The notes: generated by a model from the sequence alone, not told the origin. Positions 1 to 12,262 are shown, numbered from the stretch's first letter. The stretch: DNA of 64,000 nt from Gari tellinella (GCA_922989275.2 OV277871.1:67375624-67439623); one strand, 5' to 3'. Numbers and translations: made by a program.

Positions 1-2
1 TG

Positions 3-2507
3 AATTCGATCACACATGAGTTAAATCCAAACTGCAAAGATGTCATTGATAAATGTATAGGAAGCTTTACAAATGTTATTACACAAGTTGCCGAGCCTTT
101 GTTTTATAAACAAGAAGTTATAAATAAAAAGGCTCATGCTAGTAATACTTTATGCAAGAAATCAGCTTGGTTTGATGTAGAATGCAAAGAGGCGAAAAAT
201 AAGTACACTATTTCTAGAGAAAAGTTCAATTTATGTAAAAATGATGTTAATAGAATAGAATTTTGTAAAAATAAGCTAGCCTATAAGAAACTTATAAAAC
301 GAAAGAAAAGTAAAGCGGAGTTGTTGAAAATGAAAGAAATTGTGAGCATGAGACAGTGTAGACCAAAAGAATTCTGGAAATGTTTTTCAAACAAGCAGAA
401 AAGAGTGCAAAACAGTAGCATCGACATTAATGATTTTTATGGTTATTTTTCAGAAATGAGTTCACAATTTCCTGATGTTTTGAATGATGAAGCAGAATCT
501 TTTTGCAGGAATTTACATAGCAATGATACTTCCCATATAGATGATGTAATGTTTGATGAATTGGATTATGTAATAACAGCTGATGAAATAGAAACTGCTA
601 TACATAAGCTTAAAAGAAATAAGTCATTTGCAGGAGACGCAATGATTAATGAATATTTTATTGAAGCATCTGATATTTTAATGTCACATTTACTTGATAT
701 ATTTAATAGCATTTTATCATCGGGCTATTTCCCGAGTCAATGGATGGAAGGAATTATCGTCCCTTTATTTAAAAAGAATGATCCAAATAATGTTAATAAT
801 TATAGGGGAATTACTTTAGTAAGTTGTTTTTCTAAAATATTTACTAGTATCTTAAATAAGAGGCTGTCAGACTGGGCAGAAAATCATAATATTATTAGTG
901 ATTGTCAATTTGGATTCAGAAAGGGCCGTTCTACCACTGATGCTATTTTTGTTTTAAATGCTGTAATCAGCAAAGTTCTTAATGAAAACAAACGTCTAGC
1001 TTGCGCGTTTATAGATTTCAAAAAAGCTTTTGATAGTATTTATAGAAATGGACTTTGGTTTAAACTTAATAAACTTGGCGTCAGAGGTAAAACGTTTAGA
1101 ATTATATATGATATGTATACACAGGTTAAAGCTAGAGTACGTCACTGTGAGTCATACTCAGATTATCTGCAGTGTTCGACCGGATTGAAACAAGGGGAGA
1201 TAATGTCGCCATTACTTTTTTCTCTGTTCCTAGAAGACCTAGAATTGTTTTTATTAGATGGATCAAATTCCGGTATATCAGTCGAGGAAATAAGTTTTAT
1301 TTTAATGCTCTTTGCTGACGATATGGTTATTTTAAGTGATTCTGTCTTAGATTTACAGAAGAATTTGGACCTCCTTCAGGAATATTGTACTCTATGGGGA
1401 TTAGAGGTTAACACAGACAAAAGTAAAATTATGGTTTTTAGAAAAAGGGGACCTGTAAAAGAAAATGAGAAATGGTTATTTAACAACGTTCCATTAGAAG
1501 TTGTAGACAATTTTAACTACCTTGGAGTTGTATTTCATTATACAGGCACCTTTCAACTGAATCAAGAAACACTAGCCGGTAAGGGGGTACGAGCTCTAAA
1601 TTCACTTCTTGTTAATATTAGAAAATACTCTGTAAAACCTAGTATCCAATGTGAGTTGTTTGATTCTTTTGTTTCTTCGATATTGAACTATAGTTGTGAG
1701 GTCTGGGGGTTTAGTAAGAATAAGGAATTAGAACGGGTGCATCTTAAATTTTGTAAATACCTTTTGCGAGTTAAACAATCCACTAGTAATATGTCAGTTT
1801 ATGGAGAATTAGGCAGATATCCTTTGTACATACATAGATATACGCGTATAATTAGATACTGGATTAAAACCCTGTCTAGTGATAATAGAATTGTTAATTG
1901 TTTATACCAGGCTTTATTAGCTGATGTTGAAATAGGTAAAACTAACTGGGCGTCAAAAGTCAAAGCATTGCTAAATAGCACAGGCTTCTCCTATGTCTGG
2001 CATAACCCAGACATTGTTGACTTAAAAATATTCTGTGCTGTGTTCAAACAAAGGTTAATAGATCAGTTTACACAATCATGGTACACAACCATAGATACTA
2101 GTTCGTCTTTATATTTTTATAAACATTTTAAAACGTCTTTCGAATTTGAGCCATATCTAGACAAAATATCTGCAAAATTCCGAGTTCCATTTTCAAAGTT
2201 AAGGCTTTCATCTCATCAGTTAAGAGTTGAGACAGGCAGATACGGTAATAACAGAATAGAACGAAATGAAAGATATTGCGTCATTTGTAATTCAGGTGAT
2301 ATAGAAGATGAGTACCACTTTACCCTAGTCTGTACTGCATATAGCGATATACGTAATAAGTACATCAAACCATTCTATGTAAGTAGGCCAAGTGTATTTA
2401 AATTCCTCGACTTGATGAACAATAAGCAGTTTTCTACCCTAAAGAATCTATGTAAATATGTCTATGAGGCTTTTGGCATACGTCAAACTCTCATCAATAG
2501 AAACTAA
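3..2507 (+). CDS. Non-LTR retrotransposon ORF2, C-terminal part (reverse transcriptase)
   Basis: Reverse transcriptase of a LINE-type element, which would copy its RNA at a nicked chromosomal target. Counting from position 99, RT signatures are NYRGITL near residue 234, motif A FIDFKKAFDS near 304 and the catalytic FADD near 405. A C-terminal C-x2-C-x9-H-x4-C zinc-knuckle-like motif lies at about 2278-2337. The codon at 99 is TTG, and the frame stays open to the left edge, so this is not a true start: the upstream part (probably an APE-type endonuclease) is outside the window. No stop or frameshift is seen in over 830 codons, so the copy may be young. A related but diverged C-terminal fragment lies at 28895-29385. 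Clade is not assigned. The stretch 2508-2598 is its 3' flank; I see no clear tail. Confidence 0.9.
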   Translation, partial: NSITHELNPNCKDVIDKCIGSFTNVITQVAEPLFYKQEVINKKAHASNTLCKKSAWFDVECKEAKNKYTISREKFNLCKNDVNRIEFCKNKLAYKKLIKRKKSKAELLKMKEIVSMRQCRPKEFWKCFSNKQKRVQNSSIDINDFYGYFSEMSSQFPDVLNDEAESFCRNLHSNDTSHIDDVMFDELDYVITADEIETAIHKLKRNKSFAGDAMINEYFIEASDILMSHLLDIFNSILSSGYFPSQWMEGIIVPLFKKNDPNNVNNYRGITLVSCFSKIFTSILNKRLSDWAENHNIISDCQFGFRKGRSTTDAIFVLNAVISKVLNENKRLACAFIDFKKAFDSIYRNGLWFKLNKLGVRGKTFRIIYDMYTQVKARVRHCESYSDYLQCSTGLKQGEIMSPLLFSLFLEDLELFLLDGSNSGISVEEISFILMLFADDMVILSDSVLDLQKNLDLLQEYCTLWGLEVNTDKSKIMVFRKRGPVKENEKWLFNNVPLEVVDNFNYLGVVFHYTGTFQLNQETLAGKGVRALNSLLVNIRKYSVKPSIQCELFDSFVSSILNYSCEVWGFSKNKELERVHLKFCKYLLRVKQSTSNMSVYGELGRYPLYIHRYTRIIRYWIKTLSSDNRIVNCLYQALLADVEIGKTNWASKVKALLNSTGFSYVWHNPDIVDLKIFCAVFKQRLIDQFTQSWYTTIDTSSSLYFYKHFKTSFEFEPYLDKISAKFRVPFSKLRLSSHQLRVETGRYGNNRIERNERYCVICNSGDIEDEYHFTLVCTAYSDIRNKYIKPFYVSRPSVFKFLDLMNNKQFSTLKNLCKYVYEAFGIRQTLINRN

Positions 2508-2598
2508 TCTTTATCATTAGTGCCATTGTGCAGTTTATAAAAACCCACTGAAATGTGAAACAACTTTCATCTGTGCATATTTACGTTTAATCCGTATA

Positions 2599-4178
2599 TT
2601 ACGGTGTTATCCCTCTTGAGCGACTATGGTCGCTGTTGAGGGGTAATACTGTACTTCAATCGGACATCAGTATTCATCCAGTTCTTAGTTATGAGAATTG
2701 CGTTTCACATCGTTATGTATCTTATGTAAATACAGAGTTATCCCCCTTGAGCGGCTTTGAATCCCTGCCTCATTTGAGACAGAGGGCGACACACCGTATG
2801 TTGAGAGTCATGCAGAAAGCTCCTGTAGGAACTTTCTGTGTTTCTCTCCACCTGCAGTGGTAACTCGCGTTTGAGAAGTCCACAACTTACCAGGAAAGAC
2901 GGGTCGCTGTTGAGGGGTAGTACTGTATTACATTTTTACTTAAGTTCTTGTTTAAGAGCATAAACTATTCCCTGAATGGCAGTCGCTGTTGAGGGGTAGT
3001 ACTGTACAATATCTATATTTCTGTTCTTGTTTAAGAGCAATGAGTTAGCATTACGTTCCATGTTATTATTAAAACTACAGTGTTATTCCTCTCGAGCGAC
3101 TCAAAACCCTTGCATCTTTTGAATTAGGCGGTGGTGTACTGGAGGACGAAAGTAGTGCAGAAATTTCCGGTTGGAACGTTCTGTATTGCTCTTGTCTTGC
3201 ATAAGCTGCTGTGGGTTTTCAAACTCCTAACACAGGTCGCTGGAGTCGCTGTTGAGGAGTATCACTGTATACAATCTATATTTCAGTTGTGTCGAAGAGC
3301 ACTATGTCTCATGTATTATATTATCATAACAGTAATACGGTATTATTCCTCTCAAGTGACACTAAAGCATACCTTAATCGAGGAAGATCGTCGTTTACTG
3401 CATGATGAGAGTATTGCAGAAAGCTCCTGTAGGATCTTTTTGTATTACCCTTGTCTTGCATTGGACACCCACTTGTTTCTAAGATCACTTTTCACCATGC
3501 TTAATGGGTCGCTGTTGAGGGGTAGTACTACAGTATAACAACTATATTTCTGTTCCTGATTAAGTGCACTAAGTTTTATGCAAATATTATCCTATCATAT
3601 TACAGTGTTATCCCCCTTGAGCGGCAATGAACCCATATCTCATTAGGGCCTGGTAGAGGTGTACTGTTGGACGAGCTTAGGCCAGCGAGCTCATGTACGA
3701 ACTTTCTTTGCTACGTTTGTCTTGCAGTGACCATCCACATGCTTTTCTAAATAGCACATAATTCTAGTGTAGGACAAGTGTAATGCAGAGGGCTCCAGTA
3801 TATATGAGTATTCTGGATTGCTTGTGTCTTGCAGCGGACAGTCACGGGTGTCTGAAATACCTAAGTTCATCCTTCAGATAGGTCGCTGTGAAGGGGGTAT
3901 TACTGTAAAAAAATTGCAATTCCGTTGTTGTTTACATATTAGAGTATTAGGTTTCATGCCTTACAGTATCTTTTCATATTACTTTATTGTCCCTCTTGAG
4001 CAACCAGGCAACACTAGCGTAGTGGAATAGGTGGCGGTTCACTGTTGTACGAAAGTAATACAGAGGGCTCCTGTAGGAACTTCCTGCGTTACTTTTGTTT
4101 CCCAGTGGGAAGTCATGTGATTCTGAGATTATATACCATCCGAAAATGACGGTTGCTGTTGAGGGGTAATACTGTACA
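2599..4178. repeat. Tandem cluster of a pogo-like TIR element (about six diverged units)
   Basis: A left end of the form ACAGTGTTATCCCTCTTGAG recurs near 2603, 2727, 3079, 3341, 3602 and (decayed) 3966. Its inverted partner, GTCGCTGTTGAGGGGTAGTA plus CTGTA, recurs near 2629, 2909, 2979, 3244, 3507, 3882 and 4151. Units are roughly 180-370 bp. The spacers are also related (each has a form of TATATTTCTGTTCTTGTTTA), so spacer plus element was amplified together. Interior sequence resembles a palindrome around GCTCCTGTAGGAAC. TA-type ends and CAGT-type TIRs suggest a non-autonomous Tc1/mariner-pogo element. Small ORFs here carry no recognisable protein. Confidence 0.65.
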
Positions 4179-4835
4179 AACTTTTGATTGTATGTGGTTC
4201 GGATACGTCCAACCTCAGGTAATAAAAAGAATTCCGAGTTATATTGGTATTTTATATCCAGATATGGATAAGATGGACAACAGAGTCTATGCAAGGAAAT
4301 TGTCATGTATACTATATTAACAATCCATTGTATCATGTAACAAGAAACATGTTAATGTTTACGTTACTTAATAAAATGTTTGAATCTTGAATCTTGTGAT
4401 CTTTTCAATCGAGCCTGCAGTTTGGTCACCACAACTTGAATAAAAGTACCTATAACTACTAAATCGAACAAAAACGAGGGATGTTTTGCAAATATGACCA
4501 ACTTCGCAGGGACAAAAATGTACTTCAAACATATTAAAAAACAAAAATATATACCTCACGCCACCATTTTAAGTTTTATCTGTAAATGCTGCGTGTAATT
4601 TACCCCCAATTTAGCTCGAGTTAGAAGTGTATACTGTTCTACAATACAACACAAAAGCTTAACCGCTACACGCGTACGAGTAAGATATCGGGTAACACGT
4701 TATTTTGCGAGATTCCGCGAGACTCAAATCCCTCTAATCTACGTTCCTGTTCTAACCAACATGCTCCTTGATCACTGCGTTATGGACTGACGAGTAAATA
4801 GAATCGGACACTGCATTTTAAAAAAATATGTTTGA
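4179..4835. other. Intergenic stretch, no feature recognised
   Basis: AT-rich sequence with short ORFs on both strands that show no protein family signature. No RNA gene or clear repeat structure seen. Confidence 0.5.
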
Positions 4836-4905
4836 ATCGAATGGGACCCGGACCTAGAAACATTGGATTGCTAGTCAATTACTCTACCGATTGAGCTACT
4901 GAGGC
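4836..4905 (-). mobile_element. tRNA-derived SINE head or tRNA pseudogene
   Basis: On the minus strand the A-box-like TAGCTCAATCGGTAGAG is followed 30-35 bases on by the B-box-like GGTCCGGGTCC. A loop would present AGC as anticodon. The 3' seven bases do not pair with the 5' GCCTCAG, so an acceptor stem cannot form and a working tRNA is unlikely. An AT-rich run follows. Confidence 0.5.
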
Positions 4906-5118
4906 AGAAAATGAAGCTTAGCAATATTTTCTTTATTATATCAGTGTTATTATTTACAAATTGAGAAAAGACAAATAATAACATTTTTCAATATAATGAT
5001 AATTACTAAGATTATAAGAATTATTATTATTAGTTTATAAAATCAATTTCAAAATGAGTTAAAAATAATTAATGGCACTATTAAAACAGTAATTTAAAAG
5101 TCAGTGTTGTTCCAAATA

Positions 5119-5338
5119 CCTACACCCTACTATCTCGCACCTCCGACATTTGGCATAATCAGCCATGTCAGTGCTTGCGTATGGCGTAATTAATGTCTTA
5201 GGAAACGAGAGGCCTTATTAAAAAAGAAAACCCACAAACCTACACCCTACTATCTCGCACCTCCGACATCTGGCATACTGAGCCATGTCAGTGCTTGCGC
5301 ATGACGTAATTAATGTCTATGGCAACGAGAGGCCTCAT
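5119..5338. repeat. 100-bp direct duplication
   Basis: Two copies, 5119-5218 and 5239-5338, both beginning CCTACACCCTACTATCTCGC and ending near GAGAGGCCT, separated by about 20 bp (period 120 bp). They differ at a handful of sites. Function unknown. Confidence 0.8.
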
Positions 5339-5584
5339 TTGTTTTACTGCTTGGATTTTCTTATATATTGTTGAAGTTATAGGGGGTTCAAGCTGTCCAA
5401 GAATTACACCACAGATCCCAGCCAACCGGTGTCAAAGAGATCAGGGCAATCCCTACCGTCAAGATCCACCACACATGTACCAGGTCAAGGGGCCAACTTC
5501 TAAACTCCCATTAAGACCTATACCCTCTACAGCAAGTATGCACTGTCTAGAGGTAGCAGTCATCTATTTCCTACTTTGTTCTTA

Positions 5585-6930
5585 TAACAAATATTAAAGA
5601 AGTGTGTCTTTAGACGTTTTTTTGAAGGCTGCAACTGAGCTCGCATCTTTGATGGCTGCTGGTAGAATGTTCCAGAGTTTTGGGGCTGCATGCATGAAAC
5701 TTCTATCCCAATACTTCACCAAACAGCTTTTCGGTACAACCAGCGATACATATTTACTCGCAGACCTCAACTCTCATCGAGATCTATACCCATCATGCAT
5801 ATTGACAATGTAACATGGAGAATCATTGCATATGGCTTTGTCTGTAAGCGTCAGAATTTTGAACTCAATTCTGTGTTGAACTGGAAGCCAGTGAAGCTCC
5901 ACCAAGACTGGGCTGATGTGAATGTATCGAGGAGTCCTGGCAATGATGCGGGCTGCTGTGTTTTGCACACACTGTAGTTTTCGTAGTGTGTTTTGCGGAA
6001 TCCCATACATCAGGGAGTTATAGTGGTCAAGTTTCGATGTAACCAAACAGTTCATCAAGGTCTTTGAAGTTTGAGGGAAAATGTACTGTCTAATAATTAT
6101 GACCTATTTGCCACAGCTGTGCGTAGTTAGACCTGCACACAGCATTAATGTGCTGTGTCATATCCATATCAAACCTAGCACCAAGATTCTTCACACACAA
6201 TGATGGTTTGATTTTAGAGTTTCCCACTTGAACATGAAAGTCTTCAGGTATGTTAACCTTTTTTGTGTGAAACAGTGTGACTTCAGTTCTGTCGGTATTC
6301 AACTTCAACATATTCTGGTGCATCCATGAGACTATGTCTTTTAGTGTTGACAAGAGGTATCTTTAGGCTTGATGGAAAAATATAACTGTGAGTCATTAGC
6401 ATAGAAATAATGATCCAGATGATGATTTCTGCAGATTGAGCCGACATGTTTTGTGTACAAGATGAAGTTTTTAAGTCCAAGGACTGATCCCCGTGTTACA
6501 TTATATTTCATTTGAACTGGGTAAGAAAATTCTCAATCTACTGCGACTGTTTTGTAACGGTAGCTCAGGTATGAAGTCATCCACTTTAGTGGTTTTCCAA
6601 TAAGTTTGAAGTCTTTTTCAAGGCGATTGAGTAATGTCTCATCATCAATGGTGTCGAATGCGGCTGATAGGTCTAGCATCACAAGAATTATGATTTCATT
6701 CTTATCAAGATATTGCAGGATGTCATTTTGAACTTTAAGAAGAGCAGTGTCTGTAGAGTGGTGCTTACGATAAGCTGACTGATGCTGCTCGTGCAGATGG
6801 TTTGTGGTAAAATGGTACTCAATGCGTTTGTCTACTACTTTTTCTAATACATGTACTTTGGAGGGAAATGGTAGATTTGATACTGGCATATAGTTATTGA
6901 GCTCATTTGTATCGAGACCAGGTTTCTTAA
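5585..6930 (-). pseudogene. Dead LINE (CR1/Rex1-like) reverse transcriptase remnant
   Basis: The minus strand reads, in several frames, as one RT. At 6889-6533 lie SNLPF, the EKVVDKR region and motif A LDLSAAFDTID. At 6400-6380 lies motif C in the form FYANDSQLYF. At 6353-6090 is the NLG-type thumb. At 6058-5774 is a tail with NTAARI and LHWLPV. At about 5690-5600 is the end PKLWN, with ASSVAAFKK. These are characteristic of CR1/Rex1-group elements. At least three frame changes break it, and the first catalytic Asp of YADD is Asn (codon 6397-6395). The copy starts mid-RT, so it is 5'-truncated, as is usual for target-primed insertions. Confidence 0.8.
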
Positions 6931-7077
6931 AAAGAAATCACTACCATTGAACCATCATCACTAACCTATTTTTAAAAGTGGGATACACCGTTTTGATTCT
7001 GATCAGGTGCCGAGCTACCCGGTGTCTGTATCCTATCTGTTTGCAAATTCGATGTTTTCAAACTTGATACAAAAAGC

Positions 7078-7345
7078 GGGGCCTCCGTCGCCTAGTAGTT
7101 ATAGTCACTGTGACTTACATCACTAAGCTCCTCACCACTGTGGGTTCGAATCCCGATCGGGGCATTTGGATTTTTCATGTGGGGAAGCCTTCCAGCTGGG
7201 TTGCGGAAGGTCGTAGGTTCTACCCAGTTACCAATTTGTGCCTGAAACAGTGCATAAAGGGCTTCTGGGGGTCTTCCTCCACGTGAAATTAGCTGGACGT
7301 CGAGATATGACTGAAATACTGTTAAAAGCGACATAAATCAAAACA
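7078..7345 (+). mobile_element. tRNA-derived SINE, apparently full length
   Basis: A tRNA-like head (GTCGCCTAGTAGTTATAG, then B-box GGGTTCGAATCCC at about 7141-7153) is followed by a conserved-looking body with GGGGAAGCCTTCCAGCTGGG and GGAAGGTCGTAGGTTC, and an A-rich end (AAATCAAAACAAAAAGC). Head, body and A-rich tail are the SINE layout. Transcription by RNA polymerase III from the internal A/B boxes is expected for the class. I believe the body is shared with molluscan SINEs but cannot verify that here. Confidence 0.7.
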
Positions 7346-7608
7346 AAAAGCAAAAGCCAACCCATAAATGTAAAACACCATGCTACCAAGCGTCTGATCA
7401 GGATCCCAACTGTTTGCGAGTTTATATGACGCCGAACCCGGCCCTTTAATGAATTGACCTAAAATTTAAATTTAACTAATAAAACATTTTTAAATAGATG
7501 CCGTCCTAGCAGTGAATGGGTTAAATGGGAAAACATACGTCACATACGTATTTCATATCTTGATATGATAATGTAGTATGAACAGGTCAAATATGTACTT
7601 TTCTTTTT

Positions 7609-8776
7609 AACAAGAGCCTCATGCGGCCCTAAATCGCTTACCTGGTACCCCTGGTTACGGTCATGGTGACGTCAAATTGAGCAATTGGTTTGGGGAAAAG
7701 AAGATTTGTATTTAGGTTTCATTTAGCCATATCAGAAAAAAGTAACAACCCGCTGACAGTCATGTATTTAAGCTAGCAAAATTATTTGAAGAAATCTGGT
7801 AGAGGGTCACCAATGGATCATTTGTATAAAAGTACTTTCAATTTGGACCAGTACTCAGTTTTCACCAGTTTTCACCATAAGCCAACATAGGTTAATTCAC
7901 TCCCACCCACTGGCGGCCATGTTGTTTGAGGTAGGAATATTATTTTAAGAAAACTGACAAAGGGTCTCCCATGAATAATTTCTGTCAACTTATTCTTAAA
8001 TCGGACCAGTAGTTTGAGAGAAAAAGATTTTTAAACTTTTCCTATACAGTAATATAAGGAATACTTGCCCCACCCACTGGCGGCCATACTTTTTAAGATA
8101 ACAAAAATATTTCAAGAAAATTAATCTGGTAGAGGGTCATCAACATATCATTTGTGTAAAATTATTTTTAATTTGGACAAGTAGTTTCAGAGATGAAGAT
8201 TTTTAAAGTTTTTACTATACAGTAATATAAGGAAAACATGCCCCACCCACTGGTGACCATGCTTTTGTAAGATACCAATATTATTTTCAAGAAATCTGGT
8301 AGACAGTTATCAATGGATAATTTGTGTAAAATTATTTTCAATTAGGACAAGGAGTTTCACAGAAGAAGAATTTTAAAGTTTTTACTATACAGTAATAATT
8401 TTATAAGGAAAACTTGCCCCACCCACTGGCGGCCATGTTAAAAATTATTTTAAGAAATCTTATAAAAGGTCACCCATGGAGCATTTGGGTAAAACTATTT
8501 TCAATTCGGACCAGTAGTTTTGGACAAGAGGATTTTAAAAGTTTTTTCAATTGGTTGCCATGGCAACCACAATTTCAACTGGATGACATATATTTGAAGA
8601 CATCTGAGAAAGTAGCCTACAATGAACAATCTTATGAAGTTTTGATGAAATTGGTATAGTGGTTTCCAAGAAGAAGATCTTTTCAGAAAAAGTTTGACGA
8701 CGGATGACTACGACGGACGACGGACACAGGACCATCACAAAAGCTCACCTTTGCACTTCGTGCCAGGTGAGCTAAA
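7609..8776 (+). mobile_element. Array element with AACAAGAG start and ~170-bp internal repeats
   Basis: Begins AACAAGAGCCTCATGCGG, soon followed by GCTTACCTGGTAC, and ends with the inverse GTGCCAGGTGAGCTAA. Inside, a unit marked by CCCCACCCACTGGCGGCCAT recurs at 7901, 8068, 8241 and 8417 (periods 167-176 bp), each with a variant of GGACCAGTAGTTT. A tract rich in GACGACGGA precedes the end. The layout resembles the core-repeat elements described in bivalves (pearl/CvA type, linked to Helitron-like elements); assignment to that class is inference. A second element with related ends is at 54790-56022 in the other orientation. Confidence 0.55.
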
Positions 8777-11605
8777 AATGTATGATATACAGTGGAGAAG
8801 ACCTTATTCTTATGTTTGTAACAGCTCACTATTATGACTGCTTTCATTTTTTGTTAAAGTTTAGGTCAATATTAAATGTACATTTAGTAAGGTAATATTT
8901 ATCAAACAGTTTAAATTATTATTTTATCCTGATTAACCGCCCTGTTAAGCAGGGTCTGCTAAGGATCCAAACTGATTGCAAATGTACTTGGGGTCAGACA
9001 GTACAATAGTTTTGTCATGACTTTTGGTATATAATTATGTTCATGTGTTTTTGCTCATGTGCTTTTCAATCATATGCTCAATGTTGTTGACATTATATTT
9101 AAAGTTTGATTATTAATTTTAGTAATTTTAATAAATAAATTGCAATACAACCATGTTTTCATTTCAATAGCTGTACTGCACCTTATTTCTAAGAACATGT
9201 ATAGCCAACCAGCCCAATTATCACCACTTAAATGCATTGTCATACTGCACAATACCCTCCCACCAGCCCAACTAATTAATTTTTCTTGAACAAGAGAGGT
9301 TGGGAAAGTGAGACCATACCATATTGAATAAACACTTGATACAGGTTTAGCTGTAACATATGTTGACATTTTCTATTTATAAAAAGTTAAAATTACATTT
9401 GTGTATTATGTATATATGCTATTGGTTATCTGACTGTGTAATTTCTAAAATGAAATAACACTGATGAACTGTTATTAGAGTCAGTTGTTTGTTTAACCCT
9501 CTTCATGAAAAGAAGTGTATTGATTGCCATATGCCGAATGCTGATAAATTGACCTTTGAGTTTCACCCATTATCAAAACAAGCCTTATCTAAATCAATTC
9601 AAATGTGTAGCCACTAGAGTAAACAATGTTGGAATATGACATATTCTAGTATAGCTGAGTACATCAAGGACAGATAACTATTGACACGATGCAATCAGCT
9701 AAGTTAGTTAAGTTAGTTATTTTTGTAATATTGCTATGCCATAATGCATGTGTGTTTATCTTAGAAAATATTTCATTTACTTAGACGGAGTGGCCAAACC
9801 TGCCTTATTCGACCGGACAAATATTGATATGTCTATATAATAGTGTTATGATTGTTGGCAGCAAGGTGCGGGACAAGGGGTTGCTGGGGCTTCTATAGGA
9901 ATCTTCCCCATTGCTTTCGTCCTGAAGTATGCGGCCGCCAGTTTATGACAATCCGTGAGTTTTTTAATTGTGGTCACTGGGGTAGGTTTGACCATGACAT
10001 GTCAATTGTAATTTTAATTTAGTGTCAGTCATGCGGTCAGACATGTGCTAAGCGAACAGGAAAGGTGATATTTCAGCCCTATCTAACTGTTATAGCAGCT
10101 TGATGCAGGGAAGAAGTGGTACAGATGGCTAATGAGTCGTCTGCACTGTTTTTGCACTGTTTTTGCCCTGCATTATAGGGCAACCTATTGCTAACAATCT
10201 CTGTGTCTCTGTTTGTGGTCGCTTGGCCCGGGTATATCTGTATCCCCTTTTGCTTTTAGTGCTGTGCTTATTGAACGGCCACTTAAAGTGATGTATATAG
10301 CTTCTGTTTGTTGTTTGCTGAGTTTTGTTCCCTTGAACTATCCAATATTAGACCTGTTAATATACTGAGCAAGCAGTACAGTACCATGAACTGAGATGCG
10401 CATATGCTAGACCATATTATTGGAGACACCATTGCTGATCTTTTAAAGTCGAGAAATGTTGAAAAAGTTAGAAATATGTCATTGTTTGTATATAAAAGTT
10501 TTCAACTAAGAAGCACTGCACTATACGTGAACCGATAAATGTACATAAATTAACCCCCTTCTTCTCCCCCCCCCCCCCCATTTATCCATAGGAGAAAAAC
10601 ACTCAGCGCTATCTTGTTTTCGAATTTGTAAGGTGAATCTAAATAAATGTAGATTTACAGTACCAAGTCATTACCAAGACGTAGACATATAAAATGAATT
10701 TATTTATTACTTTAATAATTGCTAATTTGAATTCGAAAACTTTTGTATTTGATATATATTACAAATACAAAAATAAGCGTATTTACCTCCCTTTAATGGG
10801 CATTATATCAATTTGTTATAAAACTCACACTTAGTGAATATACAGGCATATATCTCTGAAGCTAGTTCTTAGGACAGATTGCTGATTGGTGCAGCTAGGG
10901 ATCAATGTGGAAAGCTCATTCAGAGGCTTTCTACTTTGCTCTTCGTCTGCGGTGAGCATCCCCTGTCCCTGTATTATATACATGCCTCTTAAAGAGGGGC
11001 AACTTGATAAAGGGTTTGACTGCTCTATATGTTAGCTACTTATACTTTGAAAGGTAGTAGCCTAGTCAATATGTATTTCATCATTGTAGATAAAAGTAAA
11101 ATGTATATTTAACCCTTCCCTCCCTTAAACCACAAATGGTAAATTCCAATTCCAATTTTACCCCATTCCACTTTTCCATTTAGGGTAGTTTCTGCCAACA
11201 TATTGCAATATGTAAGACAGTGCAGACCTTGACCAGAGGCTCATTTAGAAGACCTCAGACATAGGTGTCCACTGTAGACATAGGACAAATGTACTCATCA
11301 TATATACGCAGTCTGTAAATGATGTGTGCGTGACTGGGGTTCAAAGGGTTAACGTTCCGGTGCTTGACCTTACAGATTTCTCAGTAAGACTTCGCACTGG
11401 AACATGAACTTTGATTTGATACATGTATTTTATTTTACATCCTAATTTACTTTTGCTTTCTGTCTTTTGTTTCTTTTCGGAAAGGCAAAAAGCATTGGTA
11501 AATTAGCGATACAAAGAACGGTATTGCTGTCAGCACATGAAAGTGTATTATAAATATGTGAGGTATCGGATGAGTATTCCATGGAATATTCTAGTGTTAT
11601 ACTGG
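8777..11605. other. Non-coding stretch with decayed MITE pieces
   Basis: No protein family recognised in either strand; a 99-codon minus ORF at 9070-9369 has no motif. At 9788-9806 and 9984-10001 there is a pair of inverted sequences (GGCCAAACCTGCC and GGTAGGTTTGACC) that may bound a 215-bp element. A C13 run is at 10567-10579. The part 11210-11345 (GTGCAGACCTTGACCAGAGG) resembles dispersed copies near 13000, 25280, 57640 and 60370. Confidence 0.5.
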
Positions 11606-11962
11606 TATTGTTCGACAATATTGACCTGACGTTGAACTTTATGCATGAATAAATTATAAAAAGATGACGCAGTATAAATCAATATTCGATAGCCTACGTA
11701 CAATTTCGGGTTGTTTCGGCTGATTACGTGAATTTTGTTACAGTTGTGATCCTCAGTGGATCAACACTCCACATTGAGCACGTTCAAAAGAGTATTGTTA
11801 ATAAACTATTATTCCCGAGTCTCCTAGTATAATCGTATCTACTAAAACGCAGCATGTTGCGCTTTCGAGTGGGCTTTAATCCAGGTAAGATCATCGATGT
11901 TCTCACCTGCGACTCTTGCCAATATATACCTAACTAACAACCCCAGATGTAACTAATCTGCA

Positions 11963-12030
11963 ATAGGTGTGTCGTTAGAGCAAGGGATTTGTAACACCGA
12001 GGTTCCGCGTTCGAAACCCGGTAGAGGGGA
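11963..12030 (+). mobile_element. tRNA-like sequence (SINE head or tRNA pseudogene)
   Basis: GTCGTTAGAGCAAGG fits an A-box region and GCGTTCGAAACCCGG fits a B-box about 30 bases downstream. No pairing acceptor stem is found, so a functional tRNA is unlikely. Confidence 0.35.
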
Positions 12031-12182
12031 AAATATTTTAATTTTATAAAATGTTATTTTATAGACCAAACAGACGCTATGACATAATGTTTTTAAAAAT
12101 AACAAAAGAACGTGTTCCAATCGAAATAGATGTTGTATGATTCTTTAAAAGAAACATCATAAATTTAAAAAAAATGTACGAG

Positions 12183-12262
12183 TATTGCATGGGATTCGAA
12201 CCACTGACTGTACGGGAAAATAATCTATAGTCATCTTCCTTACCACTTGCGCTAAATACCTG
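12183..12262 (-). mobile_element. tRNA-like sequence (SINE head), opposite orientation
   Basis: The minus strand carries TAGCGCAAGTGGTAAGGAAG (A-box-like) and GTGGTTCGAATCCCATG (B-box-like), spaced as in class II tRNAs with an extra arm. It lies inside the 830-bp inverted-repeat segment. Confidence 0.4.

Noticed and set aside
3131..3538. 135-codon ORF in the 2.6-4.2 kb cluster
   Set aside because: Crosses several repeat units; its counterparts in neighbouring units are not open.
4836..4905. Functional tRNA gene
   Set aside because: A- and B-box matches only; no acceptor-stem pairing. The same holds for 11963-12030, 12183-12262 and 49148-49232.
9070..9369. 99-codon minus-strand ORF as a small gene
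   Set aside because: No motif, AT-rich, no supporting context.
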